The notes: a model not told the origin generated them from the sequence alone. Positions 28,606 to 39,660 are shown, numbered from the stretch's first letter. The stretch: 64,000 nucleotides of DNA from Pseudomonas fluorescens (GCF_019212185.1 NZ_CP078138.1:1222501-1286500); one strand, 5' to 3'. Made by a program: numbers and translations.

Positions 28606-28630
28606 TAATTTGTCCATTGTGGACTTATTC
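28606..28630. promoter_or_regulatory. Small inverted repeat in the dauB promoter region
   Basis: GTCC (28612-28615) and GGAC (28621-28624) flank ATTGT, with partial extension on both sides, 35 bases upstream of the dauB start. Its place fits an operator for the DauR repressor, but short arms make chance likely. Confidence 0.3.
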
Positions 28631-28654
28631 ATCTATTTGGCAATATCCGGGCGT

Positions 28655-28690
28655 AAAAAAAGCGCAGTCCGTGGCCGGGTGCGCTTCTTT
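28655..28690 (-). terminator. Intrinsic terminator after rhlB
   Basis: On the minus strand AAGCGCA and TGCGCTT form a stem with a 13-base loop, followed by TTTTT. It lies between the rhlB stop and the dauB promoter and should insulate the two. Confidence 0.85.
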
Positions 28691-28705
28691 AATCGTGAAC
28701 CTATC

Positions 28706-30160
28706 TTACGGGCGTTTGCGCTCTACAGGCCGCAGCAGATGGGTTGGCGGGGTTTCGCAACTGATCTTGCGGCCCAGCAGCTCTTCGATAGACGGTAGCT
28801 GGTAGGAGTCGTCTTCACCGGCGAAGCTGATGGACACACCGTCAGCGCCTGCGCGACCGGTACGGCCAATACGGTGCACGTAGTCGTCCGGCACTTCCGG
28901 CAGGGTGAAGTTAATCACGTGGCTGATGCCGTCGATGTGAATGCCGCGGCCGGCCACATCGGTGGCCACCAGCACGCGGATCTTGCCTTCGCGGAAACCT
29001 TCGAGGGTCTTGATGCGCTTGTGCTGTGGCACGTCGCCAGACAACTGCGCCGCATTGATGCCGTCGCGCACCAGGCGTTCTTCGATGCGGCGTACTTCGT
29101 CCTTGCGGTTGGCAAACACGATGACCCGCTCCCAACCGTTGTCGTTGACCAGGTTGTAGAGCAGTTTGTATTTGTCGGCGCCGGCCACCGCGTAGATGTG
29201 CTGCTCGACGTTTTCGTTGGCGACGTTGGCCACTTCGATTTCGACGATGGCCGGATCGGTGGTCCACTGCTTCGCCAGGTTCATCACGTCTTCGGTGAAG
29301 GTGGCGGAGAACAGCAGGGTCTGGCGTTCGCTTTTCGGCGGAGTCTGGCGAATGATCTGACGCACTTGTGGGATGAAACCCATGTCGAGCATCCGGTCGG
29401 CTTCGTCCAACACCATCACTTCGACCATGTCCAGGTGCACGTCGCCGCGCTGGTTGAAGTCCAGCAGGCGGCCCGGCGTGGCGACGAGGATGTCGCAATG
29501 GCGGGCTTCAAGGTGCTTGAGCTGCTTGTCGAAATCCATGCCGCCAACGAAGGTCATGACGTTGAGGCCGGTGTACTTGGTCAGGTCGGCTGCGTCTTTG
29601 GCGATCTGCACCACCAGCTCGCGGGTCGGCGCGATGATCAGCGCCCGTGGCTCGCCCATGTAGCGCTCTTTCGGCGGCGGGGTTTGCAGCAGTTGGGTGA
29701 TGATCGACACCAGGAACGCGGCGGTTTTGCCGGTGCCGGTCTGGGCGCGACCGATGGCGTCCTTGCCGGCCAGGGTGAAGCCCAGTACTTGCGCCTGGAT
29801 TGGCGTGCAGTACGGGAAGCCCAGGTCCTGGATGGCATGCATCAATTCCGGGGCCAGCTTGAAGTCGTGAAAGCGGGTTTTGCCTTCCTGGGGTTCGACC
29901 ACGAAGTCTTCGAGTTTCCAGGCCACTACCGGCGGTTTTGGTGCGCGAGGGCGACGCGGTTTCGGCGTTTCGCTGCGTACGGGGCCCGGGGGCGTTTCGA
30001 TGGCAGGTGTGTTCACCGGCTCGATTTTCGCTGCGGTTAGACCAGGCTGATGACCGTCGGTGCGGTGGCTGGTAGCAGGAGTGGGGGCGCTGGAGCTGGG
30101 CGCGAGCTGCTCAGCCTCGCTTTTACCGAACATTTTCTTGAGTGCTTTGAGCACGGTCAT
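28706..30160 (-). CDS. rhlB: DEAD-box ATP-dependent RNA helicase RhlB
   Basis: RhlB unwinds structured RNA for the degradosome. The 484 residues contain motif I AQTGTGKT, motif II DEAD, motif III SAT and motif [10 protein letters not shown] in a standard two-RecA core (about 105-470). The first 95 residues are a low-complexity Pro/Ala/Thr-rich extension after an amphipathic start ([17 protein letters not shown]), seen in Pseudomonas RhlB but absent from the E. coli protein. It lies next to dauB, as in P. aeruginosa. Confidence 0.93.
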   Translation of the reverse strand: MTVLKALKKMFGKSEAEQLAPSSSAPTPATSHRTDGHQPGLTAAKIEPVNTPAIETPPGPVRSETPKPRRPRAPKPPVVAWKLEDFVVEPQEGKTRFHDFKLAPELMHAIQDLGFPYCTPIQAQVLGFTLAGKDAIGRAQTGTGKTAAFLVSIITQLLQTPPPKERYMGEPRALIIAPTRELVVQIAKDAADLTKYTGLNVMTFVGGMDFDKQLKHLEARHCDILVATPGRLLDFNQRGDVHLDMVEVMVLDEADRMLDMGFIPQVRQIIRQTPPKSERQTLLFSATFTEDVMNLAKQWTTDPAIVEIEVANVANENVEQHIYAVAGADKYKLLYNLVNDNGWERVIVFANRKDEVRRIEERLVRDGINAAQLSGDVPQHKRIKTLEGFREGKIRVLVATDVAGRGIHIDGISHVINFTLPEVPDDYVHRIGRTGRAGADGVSISFAGEDDSYQLPSIEELLGRKISCETPPTHLLRPVERKRP

Positions 30161-30257
30161 CTCATTAATTGGTTAAGGAATGTACGCCGGCCAGTGTAAT
30201 GCAAGAAACGGGCGCGGCGTAGTACGTTGGTCATACGGCGACACAGATGTGCCGGTA

Positions 30258-31382
<1,125 letters not shown>

Positions 31383-32414
31383 ATGAAGATGTTGAAATCC
31401 ACCCTGGCAGTCGTCACTGCGGCCGCAGTACTCGGCGTCAGCGGGTTTGCCCAGGCGGGCGCAACCCTGGATGCGGTGCAAAAGAAAGGTTTCGTACAGT
31501 GCGGTGTCAGCGATGGCCTGCCAGGCTTCTCGGTTCCAGACTCCACCGGCAAGATCGTCGGTATCGATGCTGACGTCTGCCGTGCGGTAGCCGCTGCAGT
31601 GTTCGGCGACGCGACCAAGGTCAAATTCAGTCAGTTGAACGCCAAGGAGCGCTTCACCGCGCTGCAATCCGGTGAGATCGATCTGCTGTCGCGCAACACC
31701 ACCATGACCAGCTCCCGTGACGCGGGCATGGGCCTGAAATTCCCGGGCTTCATTACCTATTACGACGGCATCGGCTTCCTGGTGAACAACAAGCTGGGCG
31801 TGAAAAGTGCCAAGGAACTGGATGGCGCAACCATCTGCATCCAGGCCGGTACCACCACCGAGCTGAACGTTTCCGACTACTTCCGCGGCAATGGCCTGAA
31901 GTACACCCCGATCACCTTCGACACCTCCGATGAAAGCGCCAAGTCGCTGGAATCCGGTCGTTGCGACGTGCTGACCTCCGACAAGTCGCAACTGTTCGCC
32001 CAGCGCAGCAAGTTGGCCGCGCCGAAAGACTACGTGGTCCTGCCGGAAACCATTTCCAAGGAACCACTGGGCCCGGTCGTACGTAATGGCGACGACGAGT
32101 GGCTGGCCATCGTGCGCTGGGTGGGCTACGCCATGCTCAACGCCGAAGAGGCGGGCATCACGTCGAAGAACGTCGAGGCTGAAGCCAAGAGCACCAAGAA
32201 CCCGGACGTCGCCCGTTTGCTGGGTAGCGACGGCGAGTACGGCAAAGACCTGAAAGTGAAGAAAGACTGGGTCGTGCAGATCGTCAAACAGGTCGGCAAC
32301 TACGGTGAGGTGTTCGAGAAAAACCTCGGCAAAAGCACTCCACTGGAAATCGACCGCGGTCTGAACGCGCTGTGGAACAACGGCGGCATTCAGTACGCAC
32401 CACCAGTGCGCTGA
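31383..32414 (+). CDS. aapJ: General L-amino acid ABC transporter substrate-binding protein AapJ
   Basis: A periplasmic binding protein of 343 residues, with a signal peptide ending near AQA/GATLDAV. The long family-3 binding protein form, with blocks DGLPGFSVPDSTGKIVGIDADVCRAVA (split here: DGLPGF and GIDADVCRA) and ALWNNGGIQYAPPVR at the C-terminus, is typical of the Aap/Bzt systems that import many L-amino acids. GGAGG precedes the ATG. It is first in aapJQMP. Confidence 0.95.
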   Translation: MKMLKSTLAVVTAAAVLGVSGFAQAGATLDAVQKKGFVQCGVSDGLPGFSVPDSTGKIVGIDADVCRAVAAAVFGDATKVKFSQLNAKERFTALQSGEIDLLSRNTTMTSSRDAGMGLKFPGFITYYDGIGFLVNNKLGVKSAKELDGATICIQAGTTTELNVSDYFRGNGLKYTPITFDTSDESAKSLESGRCDVLTSDKSQLFAQRSKLAAPKDYVVLPETISKEPLGPVVRNGDDEWLAIVRWVGYAMLNAEEAGITSKNVEAEAKSTKNPDVARLLGSDGEYGKDLKVKKDWVVQIVKQVGNYGEVFEKNLGKSTPLEIDRGLNALWNNGGIQYAPPVR

Positions 32415-32479
32415 TGGTTCTATCACCCGGCGGGCCAACCGCCGGGTGATGTTCTGTTCCATTCTTTGCGGGGCACTTC

Positions 32480-33661
32480 ATGCAAAATTCTATCGGCGCA
32501 CCAAAGCAGAGGTTCAGCCTCAGCGATCCAAAAGTGCGTGCGTGGCTATTCCAGATCATCACCATCGTGGCGGTGGTCTCCATGGGCTGGTATCTGTTCG
32601 ATAACACCCAGACCAACCTGCAGCACCGGGGCATCACCTCCGGCTTCGACTTTCTCGAGCGCAGTGCCGGTTTCGGCATCGCCCAGCACCTGATCGACTA
32701 CACCGAATCGGACAGCTATGCCCGGGTGTTCGTCATCGGCTTGCTCAACACCCTGCTGGTGACTTTCATCGGCGTGATCCTGGCGACAATCCTCGGTTTC
32801 ATCGTCGGCGTCGCGCGCCTGTCGAAGAACTGGATCATCGCCAAGCTGGCGACCGTCTATGTGGAAGTCTTCCGCAATATTCCGCCGCTGCTGCAGATCC
32901 TGTTCTGGTACTTCGCGGTATTCCTGACCATGCCGGGACCGCGCAACAGCCACAACTTCGGCGACACCTTCTTTGTCAGCGCCCGTGGCCTGAACATGCC
33001 AGCGGCGAAAATGGCTGAGGGATTCTGGCCGTTCGCCGTGAGCGTCCTGGTGGCGATCGTCGCTGTGGTGCTGATGAACCGCTGGGCTAACCGTCGCTTC
33101 GAAGCAACCGGTGTACCCTTCCACAAGTTCTGGACCGGCCTGGCGTTGATGCTGGTGATTCCGGCGTTGTGCTCCCTGGTGTTCGGCGCGCCGGTGCACT
33201 GGGAAAAACCGGAGCTCAAGGGTTTCAACTTCGTCGGTGGTTGGGTACTGATCCCGGAACTGCTGGCCCTGACCCTGGCCTTGACCGTGTACACCGCGGC
33301 GTTCATCGCCGAGATCGTGCGTTCCGGGATCAAGTCGGTGAGCCACGGCCAGACCGAGGCCGCTCACTCGTTGGGACTGCGCAACGGTCCGACGCTGCGC
33401 AAGGTGATCATCCCGCAAGCCCTGCGCGTGATCATTCCGCCGCTGACCAGCCAATACCTGAACCTGGCGAAAAACTCCTCGCTGGCAGCCGGTATCGGTT
33501 ATCCGGAGATGGTCTCGTTGTTTGCCGGTACGGTGCTGAACCAGACCGGGCAGGCGATCGAGGTGATTGCCATCACCATGAGCGTGTACCTGGCGATCAG
33601 TATCAGCATTTCCCTGCTGATGAACTGGTACAACAAGCGCATTGCGCTGATCGAGCGGTAA
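32480..33661 (+). CDS. aapQ: Amino acid ABC transporter permease AapQ
   Basis: A 393-residue inner-membrane permease. Its N-terminus has a first helix near residue 30; a big periplasmic insertion of roughly 100 residues is typical of AapQ; and the coupling segment EAAHSLGLRNG (the EAA loop that docks on the ATPase) is near residues 293-303. It pairs with AapM. The gap to aapJ is 65 bases and to aapM 10 bases. Confidence 0.95.
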   Translation: MQNSIGAPKQRFSLSDPKVRAWLFQIITIVAVVSMGWYLFDNTQTNLQHRGITSGFDFLERSAGFGIAQHLIDYTESDSYARVFVIGLLNTLLVTFIGVILATILGFIVGVARLSKNWIIAKLATVYVEVFRNIPPLLQILFWYFAVFLTMPGPRNSHNFGDTFFVSARGLNMPAAKMAEGFWPFAVSVLVAIVAVVLMNRWANRRFEATGVPFHKFWTGLALMLVIPALCSLVFGAPVHWEKPELKGFNFVGGWVLIPELLALTLALTVYTAAFIAEIVRSGIKSVSHGQTEAAHSLGLRNGPTLRKVIIPQALRVIIPPLTSQYLNLAKNSSLAAGIGYPEMVSLFAGTVLNQTGQAIEVIAITMSVYLAISISISLLMNWYNKRIALIER

Positions 33662-33671
33662 GGAAAAGCGC

Positions 33672-34769
33672 ATGAGCACTCATACTTTCAAACCTGACAT
33701 GCCACCGCCGAGCAGCAGCATCGGCATCGTGGCGTGGATGCGCGCAAACATGTTCTCCAGTTGGCTCAACACCCTGCTGACCCTGTTCGCGTTCTACCTG
33801 ATCTACCTGGTCGTGCCGCCGATCCTGCAGTGGGCGATCCTTGACGCCAACTGGGTAGGCACCACTCGCGCCGACTGTACGAAGGAGGGCGCCTGCTGGG
33901 TGTTCATCCAGCAGCGCTTCGGCCAGTTCATGTACGGTTACTACCCGCCGGAACTGCGCTGGCGTGTCGACCTGACGGTGTGGCTGGCGGTACTCGGCGT
34001 GGCGCCGCTGTTCATCTCGCGTTTCCCGCGCAAAGCCATCTACGGCCTGAGCTTCCTGGTGCTCTACCCGATCATCGCCTGGTGCCTGTTGCACGGCGGC
34101 GTGTTCGGCCTGACACAAGTAGCGACCAGTCAGTGGGGCGGCCTGATGCTGACCCTGGTGATCGCCACCGTCGGCATTGCCGGCGCCTTGCCGCTGGGGA
34201 TCGTCCTGGCGTTGGGGCGGCGCTCGAACATGCCGGCGATTCGCGTGGTCTGCGTGACCTTCATCGAGTTCTGGCGCGGCGTGCCGTTGATCACGGTGCT
34301 GTTCATGTCCTCGGTGATGCTGCCGCTGTTCCTGCCCGAAGGCATGAACTTCGACAAGCTGCTGCGGGCACTGATCGGGGTGATCCTGTTCCAGTCGGCC
34401 TACGTCGCCGAAGTGGTGCGTGGCGGTCTGCAGGCGATTCCAAAGGGCCAATACGAAGCGGCCGCGGCGATGGGCCTCGGTTACTGGCGCAGCATGGGCC
34501 TGGTGATTCTGCCGCAAGCCCTGAAGCTGGTGATTCCGGGCATCGTCAACACCTTCATCGCGCTGTTCAAGGACACCAGTCTGGTGATCATCATCGGGCT
34601 GTTCGACCTGCTCAACAGCGTCAAGCAAGCCGCCGCCGACCCCAAATGGCTGGGCATGGCCACTGAAGGCTACGTGTTCGCGGCCCTGGTGTTCTGGATT
34701 TTCTGTTTTGGTATGTCGCGCTATTCCATGCACTTGGAACGCAAGCTCGACACTGGCCACAAGCGCTGA
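33672..34769 (+). CDS. aapM: Amino acid ABC transporter permease AapM
   Basis: A 365-residue inner-membrane permease, partner of AapQ. The EAA-type coupling loop reads QYEAAAAMGLGYW at about residue 261. The protein has the expected membrane segments, with a first helix near residue 35. It starts 10 bases after aapQ and ends 30 bases before aapP, consistent with one operon. Confidence 0.95.
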   Translation: MSTHTFKPDMPPPSSSIGIVAWMRANMFSSWLNTLLTLFAFYLIYLVVPPILQWAILDANWVGTTRADCTKEGACWVFIQQRFGQFMYGYYPPELRWRVDLTVWLAVLGVAPLFISRFPRKAIYGLSFLVLYPIIAWCLLHGGVFGLTQVATSQWGGLMLTLVIATVGIAGALPLGIVLALGRRSNMPAIRVVCVTFIEFWRGVPLITVLFMSSVMLPLFLPEGMNFDKLLRALIGVILFQSAYVAEVVRGGLQAIPKGQYEAAAAMGLGYWRSMGLVILPQALKLVIPGIVNTFIALFKDTSLVIIIGLFDLLNSVKQAAADPKWLGMATEGYVFAALVFWIFCFGMSRYSMHLERKLDTGHKR

Positions 34770-34799
34770 AGCGCCGTACCTAATTTAGGAAGTTCTCTT

Positions 34800-35564
34800 A
34801 TGAGCGAAGCAATCAAGCAACCGTCCAGCCCTGAAGGCATCATCCAGATGCAGGGCGTGAACAAGTGGTACGGCCAGTTCCACGTGCTGAAAGACATCAA
34901 CCTCAACGTCAAGCAGGGCGAGCGCATCGTCCTGTGTGGCCCGTCGGGTTCCGGCAAATCCACTACCATCCGTTGCCTTAACCGCCTGGAAGAGCACCAG
35001 CAGGGCCGCATCGTGGTCGATGGCGTGGAGCTGACCAACGACCTCAAGCAGATCGAAACGGTGCGTCGCGAAGTCGGCATGGTGTTCCAGCACTTCAACC
35101 TGTTCCCGCACCTGACCATCCTGCAGAACTGCACGCTGGCGCCAATGTGGGTGCGCAAGATGCCCAAGCGCAAGGCCGAGGAAATCGCCATGCACTACCT
35201 GGAGCGCGTGCGCATTCCGGAGCAGGCGCACAAGTACCCGGGGCAGCTGTCCGGTGGTCAGCAGCAGCGTGTGGCAATCGCCCGCGCATTGTGCATGAAG
35301 CCCAAAATCATGCTGTTTGACGAACCAACCTCGGCCCTCGATCCGGAGATGGTGAAGGAAGTACTGGACACCATGATCGGCCTGGCTGAAGACGGTATGA
35401 CCATGCTCTGCGTGACCCACGAAATGGGCTTCGCCCGCACCGTGGCGAATCGAGTGATCTTCATGGACAAGGGTGAAATCGTCGAGCAGGCGGCACCGAA
35501 CGACTTCTTCGACAACCCGCAGAACGACCGCACCAAACTGTTCCTGAGCCAGATCCTGCATTGA
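34800..35564 (+). CDS. aapP: Amino acid ABC transporter ATP-binding protein AapP
   Basis: The ATPase of the importer, 254 residues: Walker [10 protein letters not shown], signature LSGGQQQR, Walker [13 protein letters not shown], and the switch His in CVTHEMGFA. Typical length for polar amino-acid importers. The operon ends right after it at a strong terminator. Confidence 0.96.
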   Translation: MSEAIKQPSSPEGIIQMQGVNKWYGQFHVLKDINLNVKQGERIVLCGPSGSGKSTTIRCLNRLEEHQQGRIVVDGVELTNDLKQIETVRREVGMVFQHFNLFPHLTILQNCTLAPMWVRKMPKRKAEEIAMHYLERVRIPEQAHKYPGQLSGGQQQRVAIARALCMKPKIMLFDEPTSALDPEMVKEVLDTMIGLAEDGMTMLCVTHEMGFARTVANRVIFMDKGEIVEQAAPNDFFDNPQNDRTKLFLSQILH

Positions 35565-35579
35565 TCGAGGTGTACAGTT

Positions 35580-35610
35580 AAAAAACCCGGACTGAGTTCC
35601 GGGTTTTTTT
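35580..35610 (+). terminator. Intrinsic terminator after aapJQMP
   Basis: AACCCGGA and TTCCGGGTT pair around CTGAG, followed by TTTTTT; the A-run before the stem makes it bidirectional in form. It closes the aap operon 16 bases after the stop codon. Confidence 0.93.
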
Positions 35611-35674
35611 ATGCCGGCAGAAAACGGGCGCTCTGTTGCTCTCCAGGGGCAAGCTGACTAACATGTCAGAAAAT

Positions 35675-35693
35675 TCATCCCATGATTGGATGA
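35675..35693. promoter_or_regulatory. Candidate operator upstream of the GntR gene
   Basis: TCATCC and GGATGA are perfect 6-base arms separated by 7 bases, 14 bases before the regulator ATG. GntR regulators of the FadR group often bind such short palindromes near their own start, so autoregulation is plausible. Confidence 0.4.
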
Positions 35694-35706
35694 CAGGGCG
35701 AATTCC

Positions 35707-36366
35707 ATGTCTGAAATATCTCCGCTTATCAAACGCTCCCTGGTCGATCAGGCCCTCGAGCAACTGCGTCTGCGCATCAGTCAGGGCCAGTGGGTCGTGG
35801 GCCAGCGCCTGCCGACTGAGCCCGAGTTGTGCGCCGAACTTGGCATTAGTCGCAACACCGTGCGTGAAGCCATGCGAGTGCTGGCGTTTTCCGGATTGAT
35901 CGAGATTCGCCAGGGCGATGGCAGCTACGTGCGCGCAGTGGTCGATCCGCTGGATACCCTGAAGGCCTTGTCCCGCTGTTCCCATGAGCAGGCCCGAGAG
36001 ACCCGGCACATCCTCGAAGTCGAGGCCATCGGCCTGGCGGCGTTGCGGCGTACCGACGATGACCTGCTGGCCTTGCGCCAGGCACTTGAAGTCAGCGGTG
36101 GTCATTATCACGGTGACCTCGACAGTTACATTGCCTGCGATATGGCATTCCACCGGTTGCTGGTGGACGCCGCGCATAACCCCACCCTCAGCGAGCTGTA
36201 TCGCTATTTCTCCAGCGTCGTCGCGGCACAGTTGCGCGAGACACTGAACGTTATCCCCAGGCGTCAGGAAGTGTTCGATCTGCATATCGACCTGCTCGAT
36301 GCCGTCGAGCAGCGCGACCCGGAACGGGCGAAAGCCATTTCCCGGCAGTTGATCAATGAACCCTGA
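35707..36366 (+). CDS. FadR/GntR-family transcriptional regulator
   Basis: A 219-residue regulator. The N-terminal winged helix (about residues 10-75) has the GntR block LPTEPELCAELGISRNTVRE followed by a wing ending GDGSYV, and the C-terminal alpha-helical FCD domain (about 85-215) has Asp/His ligand residues as in VxxDxxFH. The start at 35707 is favoured over a TTG 7 codons earlier. It lies 13 bases before a CynX/NimT-type transporter, which it may regulate. Confidence 0.9.
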   Translation: MSEISPLIKRSLVDQALEQLRLRISQGQWVVGQRLPTEPELCAELGISRNTVREAMRVLAFSGLIEIRQGDGSYVRAVVDPLDTLKALSRCSHEQARETRHILEVEAIGLAALRRTDDDLLALRQALEVSGGHYHGDLDSYIACDMAFHRLLVDAAHNPTLSELYRYFSSVVAAQLRETLNVIPRRQEVFDLHIDLLDAVEQRDPERAKAISRQLINEP

Positions 36367-36379
36367 TACCGAGAGCCTT

Positions 36380-37660
36380 ATGTCCAACCACTCTGAAACC
36401 CTTGCACCGAAGCGCTCGGCAGAGCTTGAAGAACTGCTGATCGATGCCGAGGCCGACGACGAGCAGGTCCAGACCAGTCCCCCGTCGTTGCGCCGTCCGT
36501 GGCTGCTGTTGCTGGGCCTGGTCCTGGTGGCGCTGAACCTGCGCCCGGCGCTGTCGAGCATGGCGCCATTGCTCAGTGAGGTGTCCCACGCGCTTGGCCT
36601 TTCGGCTGCCAAGGCCGGTTTGTTGACCACCTTGCCGGTGCTCTGCCTGGGGCTGTTTGCACCGCTGGCGCCGGTCCTGGCGCGGCGTTTTGGTGCCGAG
36701 CGCGTGGTGCTGGGGATTCTGCTGACGCTGGCCGGCGGGATTATCCTGCGCAGTTCGTTCGGTGAAGTCGGGCTGTTTGCCGGGAGCGTCCTCGCCGGTG
36801 CCAGCATCGGTGTGATCGGCGTATTGCTACCGGGGATCGTCAAGCGCGACTTCGCCAAGCATGCCGGGACCATGACCGGGGTCTACACCATGGCCCTTTG
36901 CCTGGGCGCGGCCATGGCGGCGGGCGCCAGCGTGCCGTTGAGCGAGCATTTTGACCAGGGATGGACGGCGGGTCTGGGCTTCTGGGTCATTCCGGCGTTG
37001 CTCGCGGCGGTGTTCTGGTTGCCGCAAGTTGGGCCCAAGCACGGCGCGCACAATGTCGCGTACCGGGTTCGCGGCTTGCTGCGCGACCCGTTGGCCTGGC
37101 AAGTGACGCTGTACATGGGGCTGCAGTCCTCGCTGGCCTACATTGTGTTCGGCTGGTTGCCATCGATCCTGATCGGTCGCGGCCTGACGCCAACCCAGGC
37201 CGGGCTGGTGTTGTCCGGCTCGGTGATCGTGCAACTCGCCAGTTCGCTGGCGGCACCCTGGCTGGCCACGCGGGGCAAGGATCAGCGTCCGGCCATTGTG
37301 CTGGTGATGCTGATGACCCTGGGCGGCTTGTTCGGCTGTCTGTACGCGCCGATCGAAGGTTTGTGGGGCTGGGCGATCCTGTTGGGCCTGGGGCAGGGCG
37401 CGACGTTCGCCCTGGCCTTGACCCTGATCGTCCTGCGCTCGCGCGACTCCCACGTGGCGGCCAACCTGTCGAGCATGGCCCAGGGATTCGGTTACACCCT
37501 GGCGTCGATGGGGCCGTTCGCGGTCGGCCTGGTGCATGACTGGACCGGCGGCTGGGGTGCCGTCGGCTGGATCTTCGGGGTGATTGGCCTAGGGGCGATT
37601 ATCGCCGGGTTGGGAGCGGGCCGAGCGCGCTACGTGCAGGTTGAGAGCGAACGGGTCTGA
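36380..37660 (+). CDS. CynX/NimT-type MFS transporter
   Basis: A 426-residue major facilitator with about 12 hydrophobic segments and the NLRPALSS motif early in the first half, typical of the CynX/NimT group (cyanate or nitroimidazole-like substrates). An acidic, soluble N-terminal tail of about 40 residues precedes the first helix. An ATG 24 bases upstream overlaps the GntR gene; the start at 36380 has GAGAG upstream. The substrate is not known; the FadR-type neighbour suggests an organic acid. Confidence 0.88.
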   Translation: MSNHSETLAPKRSAELEELLIDAEADDEQVQTSPPSLRRPWLLLLGLVLVALNLRPALSSMAPLLSEVSHALGLSAAKAGLLTTLPVLCLGLFAPLAPVLARRFGAERVVLGILLTLAGGIILRSSFGEVGLFAGSVLAGASIGVIGVLLPGIVKRDFAKHAGTMTGVYTMALCLGAAMAAGASVPLSEHFDQGWTAGLGFWVIPALLAAVFWLPQVGPKHGAHNVAYRVRGLLRDPLAWQVTLYMGLQSSLAYIVFGWLPSILIGRGLTPTQAGLVLSGSVIVQLASSLAAPWLATRGKDQRPAIVLVMLMTLGGLFGCLYAPIEGLWGWAILLGLGQGATFALALTLIVLRSRDSHVAANLSSMAQGFGYTLASMGPFAVGLVHDWTGGWGAVGWIFGVIGLGAIIAGLGAGRARYVQVESERV

Positions 37661-37759
37661 GTCGAGCGCACCCACAGTATTTGCGTGGCGAATGCCGGTG
37701 GTGTTCCGCGCTGGCGCAGACTATCGTGCAGCGATCTTTCGATTGTCCGGAGTCTGCCC

Positions 37760-38230
37760 ATGAGCGAAGCCAACCGCGCGTTGATCACCACGTTCTACCA
37801 AGCCTTCCAGCGCCTGGATGCCGAGGCCATGGCGGCCTGCTACTGCGACGATGTGTTGTTCAGCGATCCGGCCTTTGGCGAGCTGCGTGGCCGTGATGCC
37901 GGCGACATGTGGCGCATGCTCACCACCCGGGCCAAGGACTTCTCGCTGACCTTCGACAGTGTTCAGGCCGACGAGCGCGCAGGCAGCGCCCATTGGGTCG
38001 CCACCTACCTGTTCAGCCAGACCGGCAACACTGTGGTCAACGACATACACGCGCGCTTCGTGTTTCGCGACGGCAAGATTTGCGAGCACCATGACGCCTT
38101 CAGTCTGTGGCGCTGGTCGCGTCAGGCATTGGGTTTCAAAGGCCTGCTGCTGGGGTGGACACCGCTGGTGGGCAACGCAGTGCGCGGTCAGGCGTTGAAG
38201 GGGCTGAAGGCATTTCAGGCCGGTCGCTGA
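37760..38230 (+). CDS. NTF2-like (SnoaL-type) protein
   Basis: A 156-residue cone-shaped NTF2-like fold: the opening YQAFQRLDAEAMAACYCDDVLFSDPAFG is the usual pattern of these proteins (here split around residues 8-35), and a hydrophobic pocket is formed by later strands. Such proteins bind or isomerise small ligands; I cannot name the ligand. The start at 37760 has CGGAG 8 bases upstream. It is monocistronic as far as visible. Confidence 0.85.
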   Translation: MSEANRALITTFYQAFQRLDAEAMAACYCDDVLFSDPAFGELRGRDAGDMWRMLTTRAKDFSLTFDSVQADERAGSAHWVATYLFSQTGNTVVNDIHARFVFRDGKICEHHDAFSLWRWSRQALGFKGLLLGWTPLVGNAVRGQALKGLKAFQAGR

Positions 38231-38269
38231 TAAGATTGCGGCCTGTTTCCTACAAGTCCTCATTGTTAC

Positions 38270-38581
38270 GTGACCACCCTCAGCGAAAGCACTGTCGACG
38301 TCGACACTCCGGCAAGCAAAACCTGGTTTGTCTACCTCGTGCGTGCCGCCAATGGTTCGCTCTATTGCGGGATCAGTGATGATCCCGAGCGTCGTTTCGC
38401 CAAGCACCAGAGCGGCAAGGGAGCACGTTTCTTTCTCTCCAGCCCGGCGGTGGCGCTGGTCTACACCGAGCGCTGTCGTGACAAGAGCGATGCACTGCGT
38501 CAGGAACGGTTGATCAAAAAGCTCAGAAAGAGTGCCAAAGAGTGCCTGGTGGCCAGCGCAGTGACAGGCCCATCAATCTGA
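38270..38581 (+). CDS. GIY-YIG nuclease superfamily protein (UPF0213/YhbQ-like)
   Basis: A 103-residue single-domain GIY-YIG protein: [16 protein letters not shown] holds both Tyr positions, with the conserved Arg at [15 protein letters not shown]. The YhbQ group has a DNA repair or maintenance role in E. coli, but the function is not settled. GTG at 38270 is the start; the ribosome site is weak. Confidence 0.88.
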   Translation: MTTLSESTVDVDTPASKTWFVYLVRAANGSLYCGISDDPERRFAKHQSGKGARFFLSSPAVALVYTERCRDKSDALRQERLIKKLRKSAKECLVASAVTGPSI

Positions 38582-38669
38582 CTGATCAGTTCCCATCAGG
38601 GTGCATGGGTAGGCCACCACTCGATTGCGCGCTAAGCTGCGGGCTCCTCACTCAAGCGGCGGGACCAGC

Positions 38670-39602
38670 ATGTCAGAGTTGATTCTTCACCATTACCCGG
38701 CCTCCCCATTCGCCGAAAAGACCCGCCTGATGCTGGGCTTCAAGGGGCTGTCCTGGCGTTCGGTGCACATCTCACCGGTCATGCCCAAGCCCGATCTCAC
38801 GGCGTTGACCGGCGGTTACCGCAAGACTCCGGTGCTGCAGATTGGCGCCGATATTTACTGCGACACCGCGCTGATTGCACGACGCCTGGATCAGGAGAAG
38901 GCCCTGCCGGCGTTCTTTCCAGAGGGCCAGGAATTGGTCAGCGCGACTTTCGCCGCCTGGGCCGATTCGGTGCTGTTCCAGCACGCGGTGAGTCTGGTGT
39001 TCCAGCCTGAGTCGATTGCTGTGCGTTTTGCCAAGCTGCCGCCGGAAGCGGTGAAAGCCTTCGTTGCCGATCGTGCCGGATTGTTCAGTGGCGGCAGTGC
39101 GACGCGGTTGTCGGCGGAGCAGGCTCGGCATCAATGGCCGACTTTTATGGCGCGGCTGGAGCAGCAATTGCAGCGCGATGGCGATTACCTGTTCGGCGAA
39201 CCTTCGATTGCCGACCTGGCCTTGGCCCATCCTCTGTGGTTCCTCAAGGCTACGCCGGTGACGGCACCGCTGGTGGATGCCTATCCGACGGTTTCGGCCT
39301 GGCTGACGCGGGCGCTGGGCTTTGGTCATGGCGCATTCAGCGCCATGAGTGCAGAGGAGGCCTTGCAAGTGGCGCGCGAGGCAACCCCGGCGGCCTTGCC
39401 GGACGAGGCGTTCATCGACCCGAACGGTTTTGTCGCCGGTCAGCCAGTGGTGATCGCCGCGACCGACTATGGCGTTGATCCGGTTGAGGGCGAGTTGCTG
39501 TTTGCGGGCAGCGAGGAGTTGATCCTGCGTCGCGAAGACGAGCGTGGCGGTGTGGTGCACGTGCACTTCCCGCGCCTGGGATTCCGAATCGAGGCCCGCT
39601 GA
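38670..39602 (+). CDS. Glutathione S-transferase family protein
   Basis: A 310-residue GST-like protein: the N-terminal thioredoxin fold (about 1-80; YPASPFAEKTRLML, with Ser-Pro at the usual Ser/Cys contact, and the cis-Pro in KTPVLQ) is followed by a helical C-domain (about 95-200), and then about 80 extra residues form a third region with no recognised motif. It probably uses glutathione or a similar thiol; the substrate is unknown. An upstream extension of 15 residues has no support. Confidence 0.88.
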   Translation: MSELILHHYPASPFAEKTRLMLGFKGLSWRSVHISPVMPKPDLTALTGGYRKTPVLQIGADIYCDTALIARRLDQEKALPAFFPEGQELVSATFAAWADSVLFQHAVSLVFQPESIAVRFAKLPPEAVKAFVADRAGLFSGGSATRLSAEQARHQWPTFMARLEQQLQRDGDYLFGEPSIADLALAHPLWFLKATPVTAPLVDAYPTVSAWLTRALGFGHGAFSAMSAEEALQVAREATPAALPDEAFIDPNGFVAGQPVVIAATDYGVDPVEGELLFAGSEELILRREDERGGVVHVHFPRLGFRIEAR

Positions 39603-39627
39603 CGCGGTGTTGTGTGCCGGCCCTTTG

Positions 39628-39660
39628 TGCGAGCAGCCCGGGCGGCGTGCCGTTGCTCGC
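39628..39660. repeat. Degenerate REP-like inverted repeat
   Basis: GCGAGCA and TGCTCGC flank a GC-rich center with CCCGGGCGGC. It resembles a decayed REP unit between the convergent GST and glutaredoxin genes. Confidence 0.4.
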
